Translations under genes and position numbers: made by a program | Assembly: GCF_947507565.1 (NCBI RefSeq) | Contig: NC_089180.1 | Coordinates: 2,666,001-2,730,000, forward strand | Direction: 5' to 3' | Origin: Oscarella lobularis | Lineage: Eukaryota; Porifera; Homoscleromorpha; Homosclerophorida; Oscarellidae | Length of the DNA stretch: 64,000 nucleotides | The notes under the pieces: generated by a model | Told to the model about the DNA's origin: nothing | Seen by the model: the letters and a program-made list of their open reading frames with translations, nothing else | Databases searched by the model: none | Shown: positions 53,022-64,000 of the stretch, one piece after another | Layout of the letters: each line of letters begins with the position of its first letter | How positions within the stretch are numbered: position 1 is the first letter of the stretch

Positions 53022-55328
53022 ATCTTTAATCTTTAAACGGTTCCCTATACTAGAGAACGTAGTCCCTAATTTTTTCGACGGTTCCCTATATTAGAGAACG
53101 TAGTCCCTAATCTTTGATTTTTAGAGGATTCCCTATATTAGAGAACGTAGTCCCTAATCTTTGATTTTTTAGAGGGTTCCCTATATTAGAGAACCTAGTC
53201 CCTAATCTTTGATTTTTAGAGGGTTCCCTATACTAGAGAACATTTTCCCTAATCTTTGATTTTTAGAGGGTTCACTATATTGGAGAACGTAGTCCCTAAT
53301 CTTTGATTTTTAGAATTTTCGCTATATTAGAGAACGTAGTCCCTAATCTTTGATTTTAAGAGGGTTCTCTATATTAGAGGACGTAGTCCCTAATCTTTAA
53401 TCTTTAGACGGTTCCCTATATTAGAGAACGTAGTCCCTAATCTTTCATTTTTAGAGGGTTCCCTATATTAGATAACGTAGTCCCTAATCTTTGATTTTTG
53501 GAGGGTTCCCTATATTGGAGAACGTAGTCCCTAATCTGTAATCTTGAGACGGTTCCCTATATTAGAGAACGTAGTCCCTAATCTTTGATTTTTAGACGGT
53601 TCCCTATATTAGAGAACGTAGTCCCTCATCTTTGATTTTTAGACGGTTCTCTATATTAGAGAACGTAGTCCCTAATCTTTAGACGGTTCCCTATATTAGA
53701 GAACGTAGTCCCTAATCTTTGATTTTTTAGAGGGTTCCCTATATTAGAGAACGTAGTCTCTAATCTTTGATTTTTAGACGGTTCCCTATATTAGAGAACG
53801 TAGTCCCTAATCTTTGATTTTTATATTAGAGAACGTAGTTTGATTTTGAGAGCGTTCCCTATATTAGAGAACGTAGTCCCTAATCTTTGATTTTTAGAGG
53901 GTTCCCTATATTAGAGAACGTAGTCCCTAATCTTTGATTTTTAGAGGATTCCGTATATTAGATAACGTAGTTCCTAATCTTTGATTTTTAGAGGTTTTCC
54001 TATATTAGAGAACGTAGTCCCTAATCTTTGATTTTTAGAGGGTTCTCTATATTAGAGAACGTAGTCCCTAATTTTTAATCTTTAGACGGTTCCCTATATT
54101 AGAAAACGTAGTCCATAGTCTTTGATTTTTAGAGGGTTGCCTATATTAGAGAACGTAGTCCCTAATCTTTGATTTGGGGAGGGTCCCCTATATTAGATAA
54201 CGTAGTCCCTAATCTTTGATTTTTAGAGGGTTCCCTATATTAGAGAACGTAGTCCCTAATCTTTAATCTTTAGTCGGTTCCCTATATTGGAGAACGTAGT
54301 CCCTAATCTTAGATTTTTGGAGGGTTCCCTATATTAGAGAACGTAGTCCCTAATTTTTGATTTTTAGAGGGTTCCCTATATTAGAGAACGTAGTCCCTAA
54401 TCTTTGATTTTTATAGGGTTCCCTATATTAGAGAACGTAGTCCCTAATCTTTGATTTTTAGAGGTTTTCCTATATTAGAGAACGTAGTCCCTAATCTTTA
54501 TTTTTAGAGGGTTCTCTATACTAGAGAACGTAGTCCCTACTCTTTTATTTTAAGAGGTTTCCCTATATTAGAGAACGTAGTCCCTAATCTTTGATTTTTA
54601 TAGGGTTCCCTATATTAGAGAACATAGTCCCTAATCTTTGATTTTTGGAGGGTTCCCTTTATATGAGAACGTAGTCCCTAATCTTTGATTTTTAGAGGGT
54701 TCCCTATATTAGAGAACGTAGTCCCTAATCTTTGATTTTTAGAGGGTTCCCTATATTAGAGAACGTAGTCCCTACTCTTTTATTTTTAGAGGTTTCCCTA
54801 TATTAGAGAACGTAGTCCCTAATCTTTGATTTTTATAGGGTTCCCTATATTAGAGAACATAGTCCCTAATCTTCGATTCTTGGAGGGTTCCCTTTATATG
54901 AGAACGTAGTCCCTAATCTTTGATTTTTAGAGGGTTCCCTATATTAGAGAACGTAGTCCCTAATCTTTGATTTTTAGAGGGTTTCCTATATTAGAGAACG
55001 TAGTCCCTAATCTTTGATTTTAGAGAGGGTTCCCTATACTAGAGAAAGTACCCTAATCTTTGATTTTTAGAGGGTTCTCTTTATTAGAGAACGTAGACCC
55101 TAATCTTTAATCTTTAGACGGTTCCTTATATTAGAGAACGTAGTCCCTAATCTTTGATTTTTAGAGGGTTCCCTATATTAGAGAACGTAGTCCCTAATCT
55201 TTGATTTTTATAGGGTTCCCTATATTAGAGAACGTAGTCCCTAATCTTTGATTTTTAGAGGGTTCCCTATATTAGAGAACGTAGTTTGATTTTGAGAGGG
55301 TTCCCTATATTAGAGAACGTAGTCCCTA
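53022..55328. repeat. 47-bp minisatellite array II, about 48 copies, runs into a gap
   Basis: Same unit as array I (TTCCCTATATTAGAGAACGT + AGTCCCTAATC + a variable 16-nt tail). Both tail subtypes occur, the GATTTTTAGAGGG type predominating. Segments of several units are repeated en bloc; for example, copies near 54540-54660 recur near 54770-54900 with the same private variants. The array ends at the N run, so its true length is unknown. Confidence 0.97.
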
Positions 55329-55528
55329 NNNNNNNNNNNNNNNNNNNNNNNNNNNNNNNNNNNNNNNNNNNNNNNNNNNNNNNNNNNNNNNNNNNNNNNN
55401 NNNNNNNNNNNNNNNNNNNNNNNNNNNNNNNNNNNNNNNNNNNNNNNNNNNNNNNNNNNNNNNNNNNNNNNNNNNNNNNNNNNNNNNNNNNNNNNNNNNN
55501 NNNNNNNNNNNNNNNNNNNNNNNNNNNN
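55329..55528. other. assembly gap (200 N)
   Basis: A fixed-size gap inside or at the end of the minisatellite; the array probably caused the assembly break. Confidence 1.
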
Positions 55529-55689
55529 GTCGAGGTGAGCTCTCTTTATTAGATAATACCACTTTTTGCACTTCTCATCAGAAATATAGCGTTCATATTA
55601 TATGTAAGTTAGATATAGTCGTGGTCCAGTTGTCGATCTCGGTGAATGGCAGACCTAAATTTGTCTTGTTGCTGACACAGACAACGCCT

Positions 55690-56712
55690 TAATTAAATCC
55701 GTCATTAGGTGCTGAATAAATTCGCTAGTTGAGTAGTAGTCATCTTCTTCAACGCTATTATCAATATCAGGGTCTTCAGATGGAGGAGCTTCTTCTTCAG
55801 TATCGTCCGCTGTATGGGTCTGAAGGCTCTTGTTATATTTTCCTGTCAGGTTCTTTACAGTGTCTAGTAGAAATGGCTCGCAGTAGTAGGTAGGCAGTTA
55901 GCGTGAAATGAGTGTTCGCAGCTTAGAAGTATTGCAGTATCGCTTTCATCAACACATTTTTCTAAATCGCATAACAGATCTTGCGATGGGGGTTTTGGAG
56001 TAGAAAACCAAGAGGAAATGACCTCTGGTCCAAGGTGCAGGCTAACGTATTTAGTTGAAAGGACCTTCTCTTTTGTTTAGTTTGTAGTTCTTTTGACTTT
56101 CCACAGTTTTTGTATATATTCCTAAATTTTGTTGCAATGTGTTCAGCTGCTTTTCCTGCCAGCTGAGAGAATTTCTGCCCGTCGATTAAAAAATGGGTTG
56201 CAAACGCGGCATCAAATCGCCTTGCGCTCAGAACGTGTAAAAATTCAACAATTTGGTCTGCACTTGACCAAGATGGGCATTGCGCGCGCAATAACGAGTG
56301 AAAAACTTCGATTTTTTTCACTAAAAACATTCATATTGGAAGAGGTCGATTGCCACTGTGGTATCGCTGTTTCGTAATGCAGACAGTCACTAATGCTTGA
56401 AAGCATTGCTTTATCGTAATTGTGGCGCTGTTGAACTATAAACATGATGGCAAGCCGTATCATTGAACTTTGCCATAGCTGATATTGGCTGCCTCGATGT
56501 ATAGTTGAGTAAAAGAAAAAGATAAGAGGGATTAGCTCATCCAGCAGGTACCGAAAGACAAGGAACTCGAAATCCTTGCACGTTCCGAACATTGAGAAAA
56601 TCTTTTCGCGAATTAGAAGCCAGCCGCCGAATAGAGCTGCAATTAGAGTGGTCATTCGCTCATGCCTTGGTTTTTGGCAGAATTTACGTTGACCAAATAG
56701 ACTCTTAAACAA
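55690..56712 (-). mobile_element. DUF6589-type element, C-terminal half with Cys/His finger (copy A)
   Basis: Minus frames give FEFLVFRYLLDELIPLIFFF, WQSSMIRLAIMFIVQQRHNY, then VFHSLLRAQCPSWSSADQIV (the ENFHS-x-x-RAQ motif of these elements) and a frame ending in CTLDQRSFPLGFLLQNP. After it, about 55980-55690, are a degenerate Cys-rich stretch and an acidic tail ending in EFIQHLMTDL-like sequence. Copy B at 62930-64000 is about 60% similar by eye. Two frame changes break copy A. I know the motif set from proteins with DUF6589 in cnidarian and sponge genomes, where they behave as mobile elements. Mechanism is unknown. Confidence 0.6.
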
Positions 56713-57639
56713 TCCTAGGCAGCCAGGGACGATAACCTTTCAGAAAAGGACGATTTTGATGTTGTGGGCGCATTCTTAGCGCACTAAGGTGATAACCTTG
56801 CTTCAATCCTGCTTTCACTCAAAATCAAGACTGGAACATCCTCGAAGAAACTCATTTATATCTACCGGCATCTCTTGATTCATTCTCTGTGCAAGATCTC
56901 ACTGCGTCCTCATCATCATCAACAAACCATTTTAAGGAGCCTTTGCCTCAATATCGACAACAACTCACGACATATAGCTCTACAAAATATATAACCCCTC
57001 ATAAAGAATTCACTAGCCAGTTCTCTATAAGAGTGCAATGCTAAATGGAATATTACCACCAATAAACGTCATACGAAAAATCAATCCGTACAACAGCTCC
57101 ACACCTCAAAACTCAGGCAACGGATTGAATATATCGAAAATGATTGGTGGTTGGCCTGGGCGTGGTAAACAGATTTACACTATGCCATTGCGTACTCATA
57201 ATGGGATACGGTATTTTCTCTGGTACAAGCGCATCTCTAATGTAAGCGCAGTCTCTTTTTGTAGTGCATTTGTTGTACATTAGAAAAAGAAACGCGCAGC
57301 GTCCTGCATAAGCGCAGAGCTTATTAAATAGATAGAGAGTTCAAAATTAAATCACAAAACAAAATAGGCTTTCAGCATGAGAGTACGACCAACACAAACA
57401 AGTTGGAGAAGCAACAAATTACGCCAGCTGCAGTAGAGGACTGTGTTGCACTGTCTGATTCTGAAATTGACTCGAATATTGAAGTCTGATTTATGAAATA
57501 TGTGACATGTGGATCGGTTATTAGATCAAACTTTTTAATTAATGTATTTTTGCATGAAAATAGCGATTAAAGACTGAACGATCGCGTCTGCAGCTCTGCG
57601 GAATGAATTTGGTAACGGTAACGACGCCTAATTAGTTAA

Positions 57640-57828
57640 TTAATGACAATTATTTTAATTTGGGAGACCGATGGTTTACAGGAAGAAGCCGTAGATCGCT
57701 TCATCATTGAATTCGGTGTTAGCGACACTGAAAGCGGCGAGAGCGACAACTCTGAAAGTGACGACGACGACGACGACATGGAAACAAAGCTCGACAAGGA
57801 CTATATAGACAGAATGCTTCTTTAAGTG
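57640..57828 (+). CDS. acidic C-terminal ORF fragment
   Basis: WETDGLQEEAVDRFIIEFGV then a Ser/Asp-rich run and KDYIDRMLL with stop. Such acidic tails end many DDE transposases, but no catalytic residues are present, so no family is given. Confidence 0.25.
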
Positions 57829-57879
57829 GCGTGGCTGATTAATTGGATTACGCTTCCGGCTCGTGGGGTTGCGGGGCAG

Positions 57880-58130
57880 TTTAGGAATCTCATTGGTTCC
57901 GCTGGGTCTGGTCGGCAGCATGGGCGCCACAATCGATCGCCCCGAAAGAATTGCTCGTGGTGCTGGCGGCGGCCTACCACTGGGCAGGAACGCCCGTGTT
58001 GCTCGAATCCGACAACACTGTGGTGGTGGTGGCGGTGCGTTCGGGTTTTAGCAAAGACGTGTCAATTATGCCGCTCCTTCGCACACTCCAGTTCTTGGCG
58101 GGGCACTTCGGTTTTGTTTGGACAGCTAAA
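57880..58130 (+). mobile_element. DIRS-type RNase H fragment
   Basis: WVWSAAWAPQSIAPKELLVV, LAAAYHWAGTPVLLESDNTV + VVVAVRSGFSKDVSIMPLLR + TLQFLAGHFGFVW is the same RNase H segment as at 39742-40405, about 70% identical by eye. It breaks off into unrelated acidic sequence at about 58125. Confidence 0.75.
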
Positions 58131-58714
58131 GATGACAGTGACGATGACAAAATAATTTGCATAAAGGCAGCAAGAGACTGCGAAGAAGGATTGCAGCTTC
58201 TTCGCAAAAAAGATAATGTACCGGTAGTTTCAGATGACTTCGACAAAGAGTCTGGTGATAGCGATGCTGATGAAGAGATGCTAACATCTGCAAATAAATC
58301 GGAGATAGAAAGCAGCAAAACCGAAAATAAATAGTGTGCTGTCCAATTAAAATTAAAAGTTTGTGTTACGTACTGTAGCGTGTTAATGTACTGAATGAAA
58401 CAATAAAGCCCTCTTTCGATTAGAGCCCCACTCTCGATAATAGCACCGTATCCAAGGACCTTTGAAACAATAGAGTCTCAGGAGCTCTAATCGCGCGAGT
58501 ACGGTAACTGTCGTTATTTTACAATATTTGCTTGGCTCTTTAAGTGTTTTTATGCCTTTAAAAAAGCTTACTTGCTGAAGAAGAAGAAGACCTTTTTTCT
58601 TTTGCATGGTTTAAAACGATTCTTATGTGCATTAATAACCTTCAGAAGGATAACAGCGTCATCGTTACGTAGAACAACAAGGTCTTTTAGAGCTGTTTCT
58701 GTGCTTCCCATCGT

Positions 58715-58850
58715 TATTCTAACAAGCATAAAGGGCAAAGGTAACGGAAAAGTGATCGTATGGCTTCGAGGTGCTACATTTACTGTACATATGTCGACGT
58801 TCGATTTACAAGGGCTAATTATTCCATGAAGACTCTCCTTCCAATATATT
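58715..58850. repeat. dispersed repeat (right half of the 49.7-kb repeat)
   Basis: It shares GGCAAAGGTAACGGA, ATGGCTTCGAGGTGCTA, TTTACT-T-CAT-TGTCGA and CCATGAAGACTC with 49795-49885. Confidence 0.7.
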
Positions 58851-59041
58851 GCTACCGTTCAGTCATCATCAAGGTCTTTCACAAATTCTGCGCTCTTTGA
58901 GAGACAATTCGCTTAATTAAAAACTGTATTGCTTTATTAAATTTAATCAGTTAGTCCACTCTCTCTCTCCCGGATATTAGTCGACTTTTCATCGCACCCA
59001 AATTTGCCGTTTATCTGTGTTTTTGTTGTCGAATCTCTTCG

Positions 59042-59340
59042 TTACTCGTCCGACCCGTCAGTGAAGTCAAGCCGTTTTACCTGAAATTCGTTTCGCCGTT
59101 CTTTGGATTCTGATTCTACGTGCGTTGCGATAGCAAGCGTAGACATCGTATGCGTTGTCGAGGAATCTGGGCTCAAGGCAAACTCCGGCAGATGTTCGAT
59201 CACTTTCGAAAAGTTCATCGAGCCGAGGATTGGCCGCAGGAATGGGCTGTCCAACATACACCGAGTCAGTGAAAAAATGCCTCCATTGGTTACCCTGTCT
59301 CGTCAACCATTCTCCAAAGTGTTTCGCAGGCAATAGTTTC
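59042..59340 (-). CDS. unrecognised C-terminal exon(s)
   Basis: Two minus frames look protein-like in turn: FGEWLTRQGNQWRHFFT then SVYVGQPIPAANPRLDELF, and, after a frame change near 59210, FSKVIEHLPEFALSPDSSTT to VKRLDFTDGSDE and a stop at 59042. It is probably a single protein with a 1-nt lesion. Family unknown. Confidence 0.4.
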
Positions 59341-59540
59341 TCTATTTTTGCAAGACTTTAAACACGGATATTGAATAGGACAACAGTAGGATGAATCGTC
59401 GAAGTGAAACTTATATCACTAGCTGAATTGAAAATAGAGTGCGAGAGGTGCAAGGGCCGTCTTGAAGACCTCATCTGGAGGAGCGGGAAATGCGGGGTGG
59501 CGTACGGCGCTTTTCTGGTCGTTCTGGTTCGAAAGACATA

Positions 59541-60111
59541 CAGTGGTACGCAAAAGTAAGTGAACCCCTTGTAAAATCAAGGTATTTCTAAATTCTTGAC
59601 GGTTGAACGATAATAGAGCCCTGTAATGTAGCCTATGCATATTACTGACATCTATGCCTTTGGTGAAGGTAGAATTGAACTCTCATAATTGGTTTGTAGA
59701 AGAAAACTCGTTTATCAAAAGTAGTATTTTGCGAAAGTATGTGAACCCTTCCATTAGTACTTGGTTATTCCACCTTTTGCTTTGATAACAGCAAGCAAAC
59801 GGTGTTGGTATGCTAACAAGGCGTTGACACCTCTCTGGTGAAATTTTTCCCCACTCTTCAACAATATACGACTTCACCTCTTTCAAATTCTTTGGAGAGC
59901 GCTTGTGGACTGCTTTCTTCAGATCTCGCCAAAGCATTTCTATTGGATTTAAGTCTGGACTCTGACTAGGCCACTCTAAAACATTGTATGAGTGTTCTTG
60001 AAACCACGAACGGGTTGAACGACTGGTATGTTTTGGATCATTGTCCTGCTGGAATATCCAGTTTGGCTCTAGACCAAGATGACGGACGGATGGAGCAACA
60101 TTGTCGGCCAA
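59541..60111 (-). mobile_element. Tc1-family transposon, C-terminal transposase and one terminal repeat
   Basis: The minus frame carries NWIFQQDNDPKHTSRSTRSW (second catalytic Asp), WPSQSPDLNPIEMLWRDLKK (third acidic residue, Glu) and a short tail. About 140 bp after the stop, at 59541, is the terminal sequence CAGTGGTACGCAAAAGTAAG, preceded by TA on the plus strand. The same AAAGTA-GTGAACCC motif recurs inside near 59740. The N-terminal paired-like domain and the other terminal repeat are missing, so the copy is 5'-truncated. Confidence 0.85.
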
Positions 60112-60119
60112 AATCTTTT

Positions 60120-60840
60120 GATAATGGACGATTTGTCATAATATCTGCTCACTCTAACGTTGTCGTCCAACTGTCGCTCCCTACATTGCCGCTAGTGCCG
60201 GAATCGTGCAGCAACCAATAGAACGGTCATTCAGGCAGGCAACTGCGTGGTTTGCAACGATCGTTTCTCCTTCCGCTTTCCAATAGGGCCATTTTTCTCG
60301 CGTACGGTCGCCATACTTTGTTGAATTTTCACCGATTTCAGCGGTAGACAACAATGATATTTTTTATCAATATGCAAACCTTATACATTGTATTGTGCAA
60401 CTGGGCCAAAATAAGTATGCCTTGTGAAAAAACAAACCTTGCACGACGGCCCAAATGCTACAAGCGATTGCGGCGGATAGCCCACAACAGGCGCTTGGGC
60501 AGACCCTCGAAAAATGCTGCGAGACGTTGCATTTGCAATAAGAATCGCTAAACAAAGTTCTTTAGGCTGAAAAAATTTCTACAAGACGTAATTAAATAAA
60601 AGTTCGTCTGAATATCCTCCAGAAGCACTGGAGTCATTGAAGAAATCGATTCCCTTGCTCAGCGCCGAACGGTTGATTGTTGGCGACAAGGATAGACATC
60701 AGGAGAGCGACGATAGCAGACGTCCGGGAATCAAGAAACACGTGACCGCGGCACGCATCTAACTCGCTATTATCCGTGGTACAAATAACTATACAACACA
60801 TTCCAGCACATGCGCATTTAAGTTGAATAAGGTCTATAGA
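60120..60840. other. no confident gene
   Basis: Short ORFs only. CATGACGTCACAGGGACG near 60850, just downstream, contains a CRE core. Confidence 0.35.
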
Positions 60841-60891
60841 TCATATTCATGACGTCACAGGGACGTGCGCATGGGTGGCAAAAAAGTCTTG

Positions 60892-61290
60892 GGGATTTGG
60901 GTGGCATGCGCTGTTCACTCGCACGCGCTAGCAGCGGCTTATTCGCTTACAGCCACGTCTTCGCAACGCTTTTTCTCCTACTTTTTCGCTCTCGAAGACG
61001 AAGCTAAGAGTCGCTACTTGGAGAAACTCGCCATCATCGGTCCCGACGTTGACGATCCGTACGTGATAGATTCAGCTGCAACGAGTGACGCTTGGCCTTC
61101 CATCGAATTTCCTGACGTCTACAACTATATTATCAACACCCCAAGCCTGTACACGAAAGAATCGCTGAAGGCGTACAAAAGTCAAAGTTCAAATGAAATA
61201 GAAATTTTTTGTGCCAGCGAGTATAGCAGCGATGAAGATGCCGGGGAAGTTAGACAAGACGGACATGGACGCTATGAGTAAGGCTTCTTT
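60892..61290 (+). mobile_element. SWIM/YqaJ-type mobile-element protein, N-terminal fragment
   Basis: SRYLEKLAIIGPDVDDPYVI, WPSIEFPDVYNYIINTPSLY and TKESLKAYKSQ match the N-terminal block (W-P-x-V-x-FxDIYxYLIxxPGxYTxExLKAYKSL) of repetitive cnidarian/sponge proteins that carry a SWIM zinc finger and a YqaJ-like nuclease further on. Here the frame ends in acidic sequence, and the SWIM and nuclease parts are not seen. Confidence 0.55.
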
Positions 61291-61394
61291 AGCAAATGAT
61301 AGTTACTTCGACCTGTAAAGTGACAAATTATCATCAAAACTGCCATCGCCATCGTCCCTCCGTCGACGGCACTCCTCTGCGTTTTGTACGGCAG

Positions 61395-61765
61395 CGGCTT
61401 TATTTGACTCCGGATTAAACGACAACGAGAACGACCAACGGTCTGTCATCGTTGCCTTGCTGTTGTTGAACGCCAAAGAAATTCACAAAACCGATCGCAA
61501 AAACGACGACGACGACGACGATAAAGATCATCTGCCTGGAATTATAGTGCACCCCGCTCTCGCTGCCCCTTTTGTCGAGTTTATGGACGGGATGCAGGTT
61601 TCGACTCGATATGTTAAGATGCTTGGCTTTCGGCGCAGGAGTGCCGCGTGTACACGGTTGGGCGCCAAACGCACAAGGACTACTATAGACCCGTTCGAGT
61701 CAGAGCATGCAATTCGATCTGGCCAAGGTGCGTCCGTTTATCACGCCGTGGTCGTGAATTGAAAC
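61395..61765 (+). CDS. unrecognised ORF with Asp run
   Basis: A frame AALFDSGLNDNENDQRSVIV, LLLLNAKEIHKTDRKN, an Asp run and VHPALAAPFVEFMDGMQVST looks protein-like for about 90 residues and is followed by less convincing sequence. No family recognised. Confidence 0.3.
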
Positions 61766-61867
61766 GCGTCGTCGTTATCGTAGTGACTTAGTCTCACCCC
61801 GCGCGATTCTTTTGAAGCGTGGTCGTCGTCATCGTTGTTGCACAACCCGGAGTCAACGTTGCTGCGC

Positions 61868-61915
61868 AACTCTTTAATAATATATATATATTATATTATA
61901 TACATATATTGCGTT
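61868..61915. repeat. (TA)n-rich microsatellite
   Basis: TAATATATATATATTATATTATAT and similar. Confidence 0.85.
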
Positions 61916-61919
61916 ACCA

Positions 61920-62920
61920 TCTTGTGTAAATCTCATATGCAAGCACATTCATAAGGTTGTAACGGAGACAGGGGATAAGCGAAGCGTTGCGAGAGTCATC
62001 GCTCTAGCATAGATCAGATGACCAAGTAACTGCGCACACTCTCTACTGACAACAACCAAAAAGACCTGCGTTTCTTTTCGAAGAGCGTAGTTTTTAGATT
62101 TAGAATATGCTGAGTCACTTCGAACGTTATTGACTTGAATTGTGTGAGATAGTTGATGCCAGTGCGGCCCAAGAAGAAATCGCAGTCACTCCTCAACGAG
62201 TCGTCGAGATCAAAATGCTTCAAGAGCAGGGTGCTAATAATTATACAGTAACTGAAATAATGTATAGGCATTATTGCTCTTGCTTCTAGAATTTCCTTCG
62301 TTAGTCAAATCTGATTAAAAAATATCTTTATCGGCACAACGCTTGCAATGGCGCTAGGTAGCGGTATTCCGTCGAAGCATTGTGATATCTCCGCCTTCGC
62401 AGCGTCGAATAAGGGCTTTCGCAACTTTGATCGACCTTCGACGTCACTTGACGAATAAATAGCGGGGACTATCCACATAGAACCTCTGAAATCAATATGA
62501 ATTGAGTTTAAAAAATAAATTATAAAATTTTTTCGAGAACATAAGAAACTACGATTAACACTATTGATTAATTGAGAAATCTGGTTTCAGAAAAGCCGGG
62601 CTTCGGACGCGATCACGTCATTACGAGACTTTACGTGTAAATCGAATTAATCGTACGCGTTCTTTAGTGAACTGAAACGTACGCGGAAGAGGAAGTCGGA
62701 GATACGGGCGCGAGATATGGCAAGAATTGGGTCACAAGAACCCCGACGCGCTTCGGCTGAAAAGGTTAGTATTTGATGAACAATTAGTTCCTTTTAGTAT
62801 TTTTTCAAAGTTGAAGTTGCTACAGTGTACTGACTGGCCAGTTTGTTGTTGAGTCTGTCGCCGTCTTTCTTAGGGCTCATATTTTATTTAGGTTGTTGCA
62901 AAGGTTATTTTGTAAGCTGC
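61920..62920. other. no confident gene
   Basis: Only short ORFs. A minus stretch near 62460-62370 (VAKALIRRCEGGDITML) may be protein-derived but has no match that I know. Confidence 0.3.
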
Positions 62921-62929
62921 CAATTTCTA

Positions 62930-64000
62930 CATTATGTCTTCTGTTGATGTAATGACAGTTCCTCCGGAACACTTCATATCCTTCACTGTCGCTGTGACAA
63001 TAGTAAAGAGGCCTCGATGCTTAGCGGAATGGAACCTTGGCTTAGCTCCTGACATAGATATACTGTCGAGTTCAATCATCAAGTGATCGACGAATTCGTG
63101 AGACGAGTAATAATCGTCGTCGTCGAAGCCACTCTCGAAAATATCTTCGTCTTCGTTTTCATTTGTGCCTGAAGGCTCTTCTCTTTCTTCTTCCATTTCT
63201 GAAGTAAGAAGTGTCGCATTGAATTTTTGACTCAGATCTTTAATTGTTTTTAAGAGAAAAGGCTGGCAGTAAATGCAGGAATTGGAGTTTATGCACCTAA
63301 GATGGAAAGAATGTCCGCATGTTAGGACGATAGTTTCTCTTCCTGCTTTATCACATCCTTGAAAATCGCAGATAAGATCCTCATCAGGCATCTTCTGGAC
63401 TGAAAAGCCAAGTGGAAGCGCTCTCTGATCGAGAGTGCAGTTGAAAGTCGGCATATCAATTACCCGTCGTTTCGCTTTTCCGACACTCACCTTTGTCTGT
63501 CCTCTTGATTTTTAGGAAATACTTTTAAGTTGTTTAGTGAAATATTCTGCCGTCCGCGCTGCTAAGTAGCTTAAATTCTGACGGCTCTTTCCTTTGACGG
63601 TAGGTATTACAAATTAGATGCAAAGGCGGAGTCAAATTTTTTTGCACTGATTACTTTGGCAAATAGTGTTATCTGCTCAGGCCATGACCATGAGGGGCAT
63701 TGGGCCCTCAACAGGGAGTGAAAAACTTCCACCTTTTTTCAGTGAACACATTGAGATACGAAGAAAAGGTAGATTTCCATTCAGGTATTACAGTTTCGTA
63801 GTGAAGGCAGTCGCTTATGGTAGCAAGAATAGCTTTATTATAGTTGTGGCGCTGCTGTATTATGAACATTATGGCGAGACGAATCATTGCTGGTTGCCAC
63901 AGATCGAACAAGCTGCCTCGGTGGATTGCCGAGTAAAAGAAGAAAATGAGAGGTGCTAGGTCGTCCAGAAAGAACCGGAGAGCTAAATATTCGTAATCTT
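62930..64000 (-). mobile_element. DUF6589-type element with RING-like finger (copy B, runs off the edge)
   Basis: From the right edge the minus strand reads DYEYLALRFFLDDLAPLIFF-like sequence, LWQPAMIRLAIMFIIQQRHN and CLHYETVIPEWKSTFSSYLN. After a gap in frame comes 63490-62927 with CTLDQRALPLGFSVQKMPDE, then a finger C-DFQG-C ... LTCGHSFHLRC ... SCIYC, an acidic region, and a C-terminal EFVDHLMIELDSISMS. The C-x3-C-x10-C-x-H-x3-H-x2-C-x6-C-x2-C spacing resembles RING-CH types. The finger lies after the HSLLRAQ-type core, as in copy A where it is decayed. A role in ubiquitylation is inference. Confidence 0.6.

Overview
The window is nuclear DNA of an animal. Its genes are split into many exons by short GT-AG introns, commonly about 45-60 nt, and encode recognisable metazoan proteins: CNOT4, BRWD/PHIP, DHDDS, a BIR-UBA-RING inhibitor of apoptosis, ASH2L, UCHL5, a WT1-like zinc-finger protein, KDM3, SMC5, importin-alpha, RPS5, PLK1, a GTSF1-like CHHC protein and a leishmanolysin-like protease. 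Very compact genes, head-to-head gene pairs, SRCR domains, a bark-beetle-like extracellular protein and Cys-rich secreted exons fit a sponge (possibly a homoscleromorph) best. That placement is an inference. There are two assembly gaps of exactly 200 N (6105-6304 and 55329-55528).

Layout. 1-7 kb is a mobile-element graveyard: Ty3 integrase, pogo-like transposase, a tandem-repeat field, a tyrosine-recombinase (DIRS-type) fragment, a DUF6589-type element, then a Helitron helicase with its 3' hairpin terminus and, across a gap, a DDX51 piece. 7-8.5 kb is a 1-kb fold-back element, itself hit by a TA-flanked MITE, lying against a broken SRCR gene. 8.7-23.5 kb is the gene-dense core, with several shared divergent promoters. 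23.6-30.4 kb holds an extracellular Cys-rich exon, a LINE tail, a Musashi/hnRNP-like RNA-binding protein and a nearly complete KDM3 demethylase. 30.6-34 kb holds a WDR35 fragment, a transposase fragment, a 25-bp minisatellite and a bark-like gene. 34.8-43.2 kb has two coiled-coil genes, a MATH-domain gene, SMC5, importin-alpha, minisatellites around a DIRS-type fragment, and the first two exons of RPS5. 43.5-45.5 kb holds two abutting inverted-repeat elements and a second Helitron-type 3' end. 46.6-53 kb has a two-OB-fold RPA-like gene, the GTSF1-like gene, a leishmanolysin fragment and PLK1, which is cut off by a large 47-bp minisatellite running into a gap. 55.6-64 kb is again dominated by mobile elements: two DUF6589/RING copies, a DIRS-type fragment, Tc1 and a YqaJ/SWIM-type fragment.

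The most striking global feature is that nearly every conserved gene is interrupted by small lesions: 1-nt frameshifts, internal losses of roughly 5-40 nt in exons, and introns shrunk to 12-21 nt that keep their GT and AG ends. Many genes are present only in part. Assembly error must be excluded before any gene is called a pseudogene. Coordinates of spliced genes are given as spans; exon boundaries are quoted where splice sites could be read directly.
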